Below are positions 4,678 through 5,214 of a DNA stretch of 5,214 bases, piece after piece; within the stretch, counting starts at the first letter, position 1; each line of letters starts with the position of its first letter. The notes beneath the pieces were generated by a model, which saw nothing but the letters and a program-made list of their open reading frames with translations, had not been told where the DNA came from and ran no database searches. The DNA comes from Chloroflexota bacterium (GTDB lineage Bacteria; Chloroflexota; Anaerolineae; Anaerolineales; UBA11579), in NCBI GenBank assembly GCA_030610225.1, contig JAUWSD010000107.1, positions 1 through 5,214 on the forward strand, written 5' to 3'. Made by a program: the position numbers and the translations under genes.

Positions 4678-5214
4678 ATGTCTAAAAAGTCATTATTCAT
4701 AAAAGAAGAATGGCAGTTGATAGCTGACGGCCCGGAATGGGTCTTAGCAGCTCTTGCTGCCGCAGATGGCAATGTTGCATTGACCGTCAAGGCCAAAGAA
4801 GCAAGAACATTCAAAAATACAGTTGCGGATTATTCATCCCGCAACAGCCTGGTGAAAGAAGTGATCGCTGATGACCTCAAGCCCTCAAAAGATATCAAAG
4901 GTGCCACACTCTCAGACGCTGAAACAGCGCTTGAAGAAATAAACGATCTTCTAGCCGCAAAGATGGGGCAATCAGATGCTGATGCATACAGGGGCTTCCT
5001 CAAGGATGTAGCTGAAGCAGTTGCCGAAGCTGCTGGTGAAGGTCTGCTTGGAACTGGCAAAAAATTGTCGTCAAAAGAAGAAAAGGCCCTGAAGAAGATC
5101 GCTGATGCTCTGAAGACAAAAACTTCGAAAGCCAGCAAGACTGGCGGGATCACCTTCAAGAAGAAGTCTCCTGCTGCAAAACCAGCAGTAAAGCGAACCG
5201 CTGTTCCAGCCAGG
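4678..5214 (+). CDS. Ala/Lys-rich helical protein of unknown function, 3'-partial
   Basis: The frame is open from ATG at 4678 to the right edge (179 codons), with no stop. The visible protein is soluble and helical: MSKKSLFIKEEWQLIADGPE, then WVLAALAAADGNVALTVKAKEA (21-42), a segment TLSDAETALEEINDLLAAKM (77-96), and DVAEAVAEAAGEGLLGTGKKLSSKEEKALKKIADAL (110-145). From about residue 148 it becomes a low-complexity Lys/Ala/Pro/Ser tail, which looks like a linker to a further domain beyond the window. The pattern AEAAGEGLLGxGKKLSxxE recalls helical proteins of the TerB-like kind in other bacteria, but I cannot name the family. In related genomes I would look for a LysM or similar domain after the linker; this is a guess. 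Strong promoter and Shine-Dalgarno elements support a real, well-expressed gene. Confidence 0.8.
   Translation, partial: MSKKSLFIKEEWQLIADGPEWVLAALAAADGNVALTVKAKEARTFKNTVADYSSRNSLVKEVIADDLKPSKDIKGATLSDAETALEEINDLLAAKMGQSDADAYRGFLKDVAEAVAEAAGEGLLGTGKKLSSKEEKALKKIADALKTKTSKASKTGGITFKKKSPAAKPAVKRTAVPAR

Noticed and set aside
4830..5159. Minus-strand frame opposite the Ala/Lys-rich gene
   Set aside because: Its Ser/Ala/Phe-rich product is the complement of Lys/Ala/Glu codons. The plus-strand gene has promoter, Shine-Dalgarno and consistent protein character.

Overview
The window looks like bacterial chromosome, most plausibly from a Chloroflexota lineage of the Anaerolineae type. That placement is inferred from gene content and remembered protein style, not from a search: a SurA/parvulin protein with a Q in place of the first catalytic His, a membrane-anchored protein with a TPTPTNTP-type linker, a stand-alone DUF4332 helix-hairpin-helix protein, and a small DAK2/DhaL-like protein. 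Base composition is moderate (by eye somewhat below 50% GC). No RNA gene, insertion sequence, CRISPR array or phage gene is visible.

Layout. (1) Positions 2-772, + strand: the 3' part of a SurA/parvulin-type foldase gene, cut by the window edge and interrupted by an in-frame TGA at 665-667. The same frame stays open and protein-like for 34 more codons to a TAA at 770-772. (2) 780-1451, +: a membrane-anchored extracytoplasmic protein, 7 bases behind that TAA. (3) 3436-1453, -: a compact three-gene operon (two-helix membrane protein, TauE/SafE anion exporter, tandem universal stress protein) that meets gene 2 tail to tail with one base between the stop codons. (4) 4580-3568, -: a two-gene unit (DUF4332 protein, then a DhaL-like protein) closed by a hairpin terminator at 3491-3548. 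(5) 4678 to the right edge, +: an alanine/lysine-rich protein of unknown function, divergent from unit 4 and open at the window end. The 97-base gap between units 4 and 5 holds a good sigma70-type promoter for the rightward gene and strong Shine-Dalgarno sites on both sides.

How the genes work together. The exporter operon is the clearest functional unit: a probable sulfite or organosulfonate/anion exporter with a small membrane partner and a cytoplasmic USP that may act as a sensor or regulator. Genes 1 and 2 both act outside the membrane and are probably co-transcribed. The DUF4332/DhaL-like pair and the divergent Ala/Lys-rich gene are conserved-looking but functionally unknown.

The observations most worth checking are the TGA inside the foldase gene, the reduced DhaL-type motif, the same-frame small-protein/exporter junction, and the divergent DUF4332 locus. 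I see no convincing new multi-gene system; the last two loci are the best candidates.
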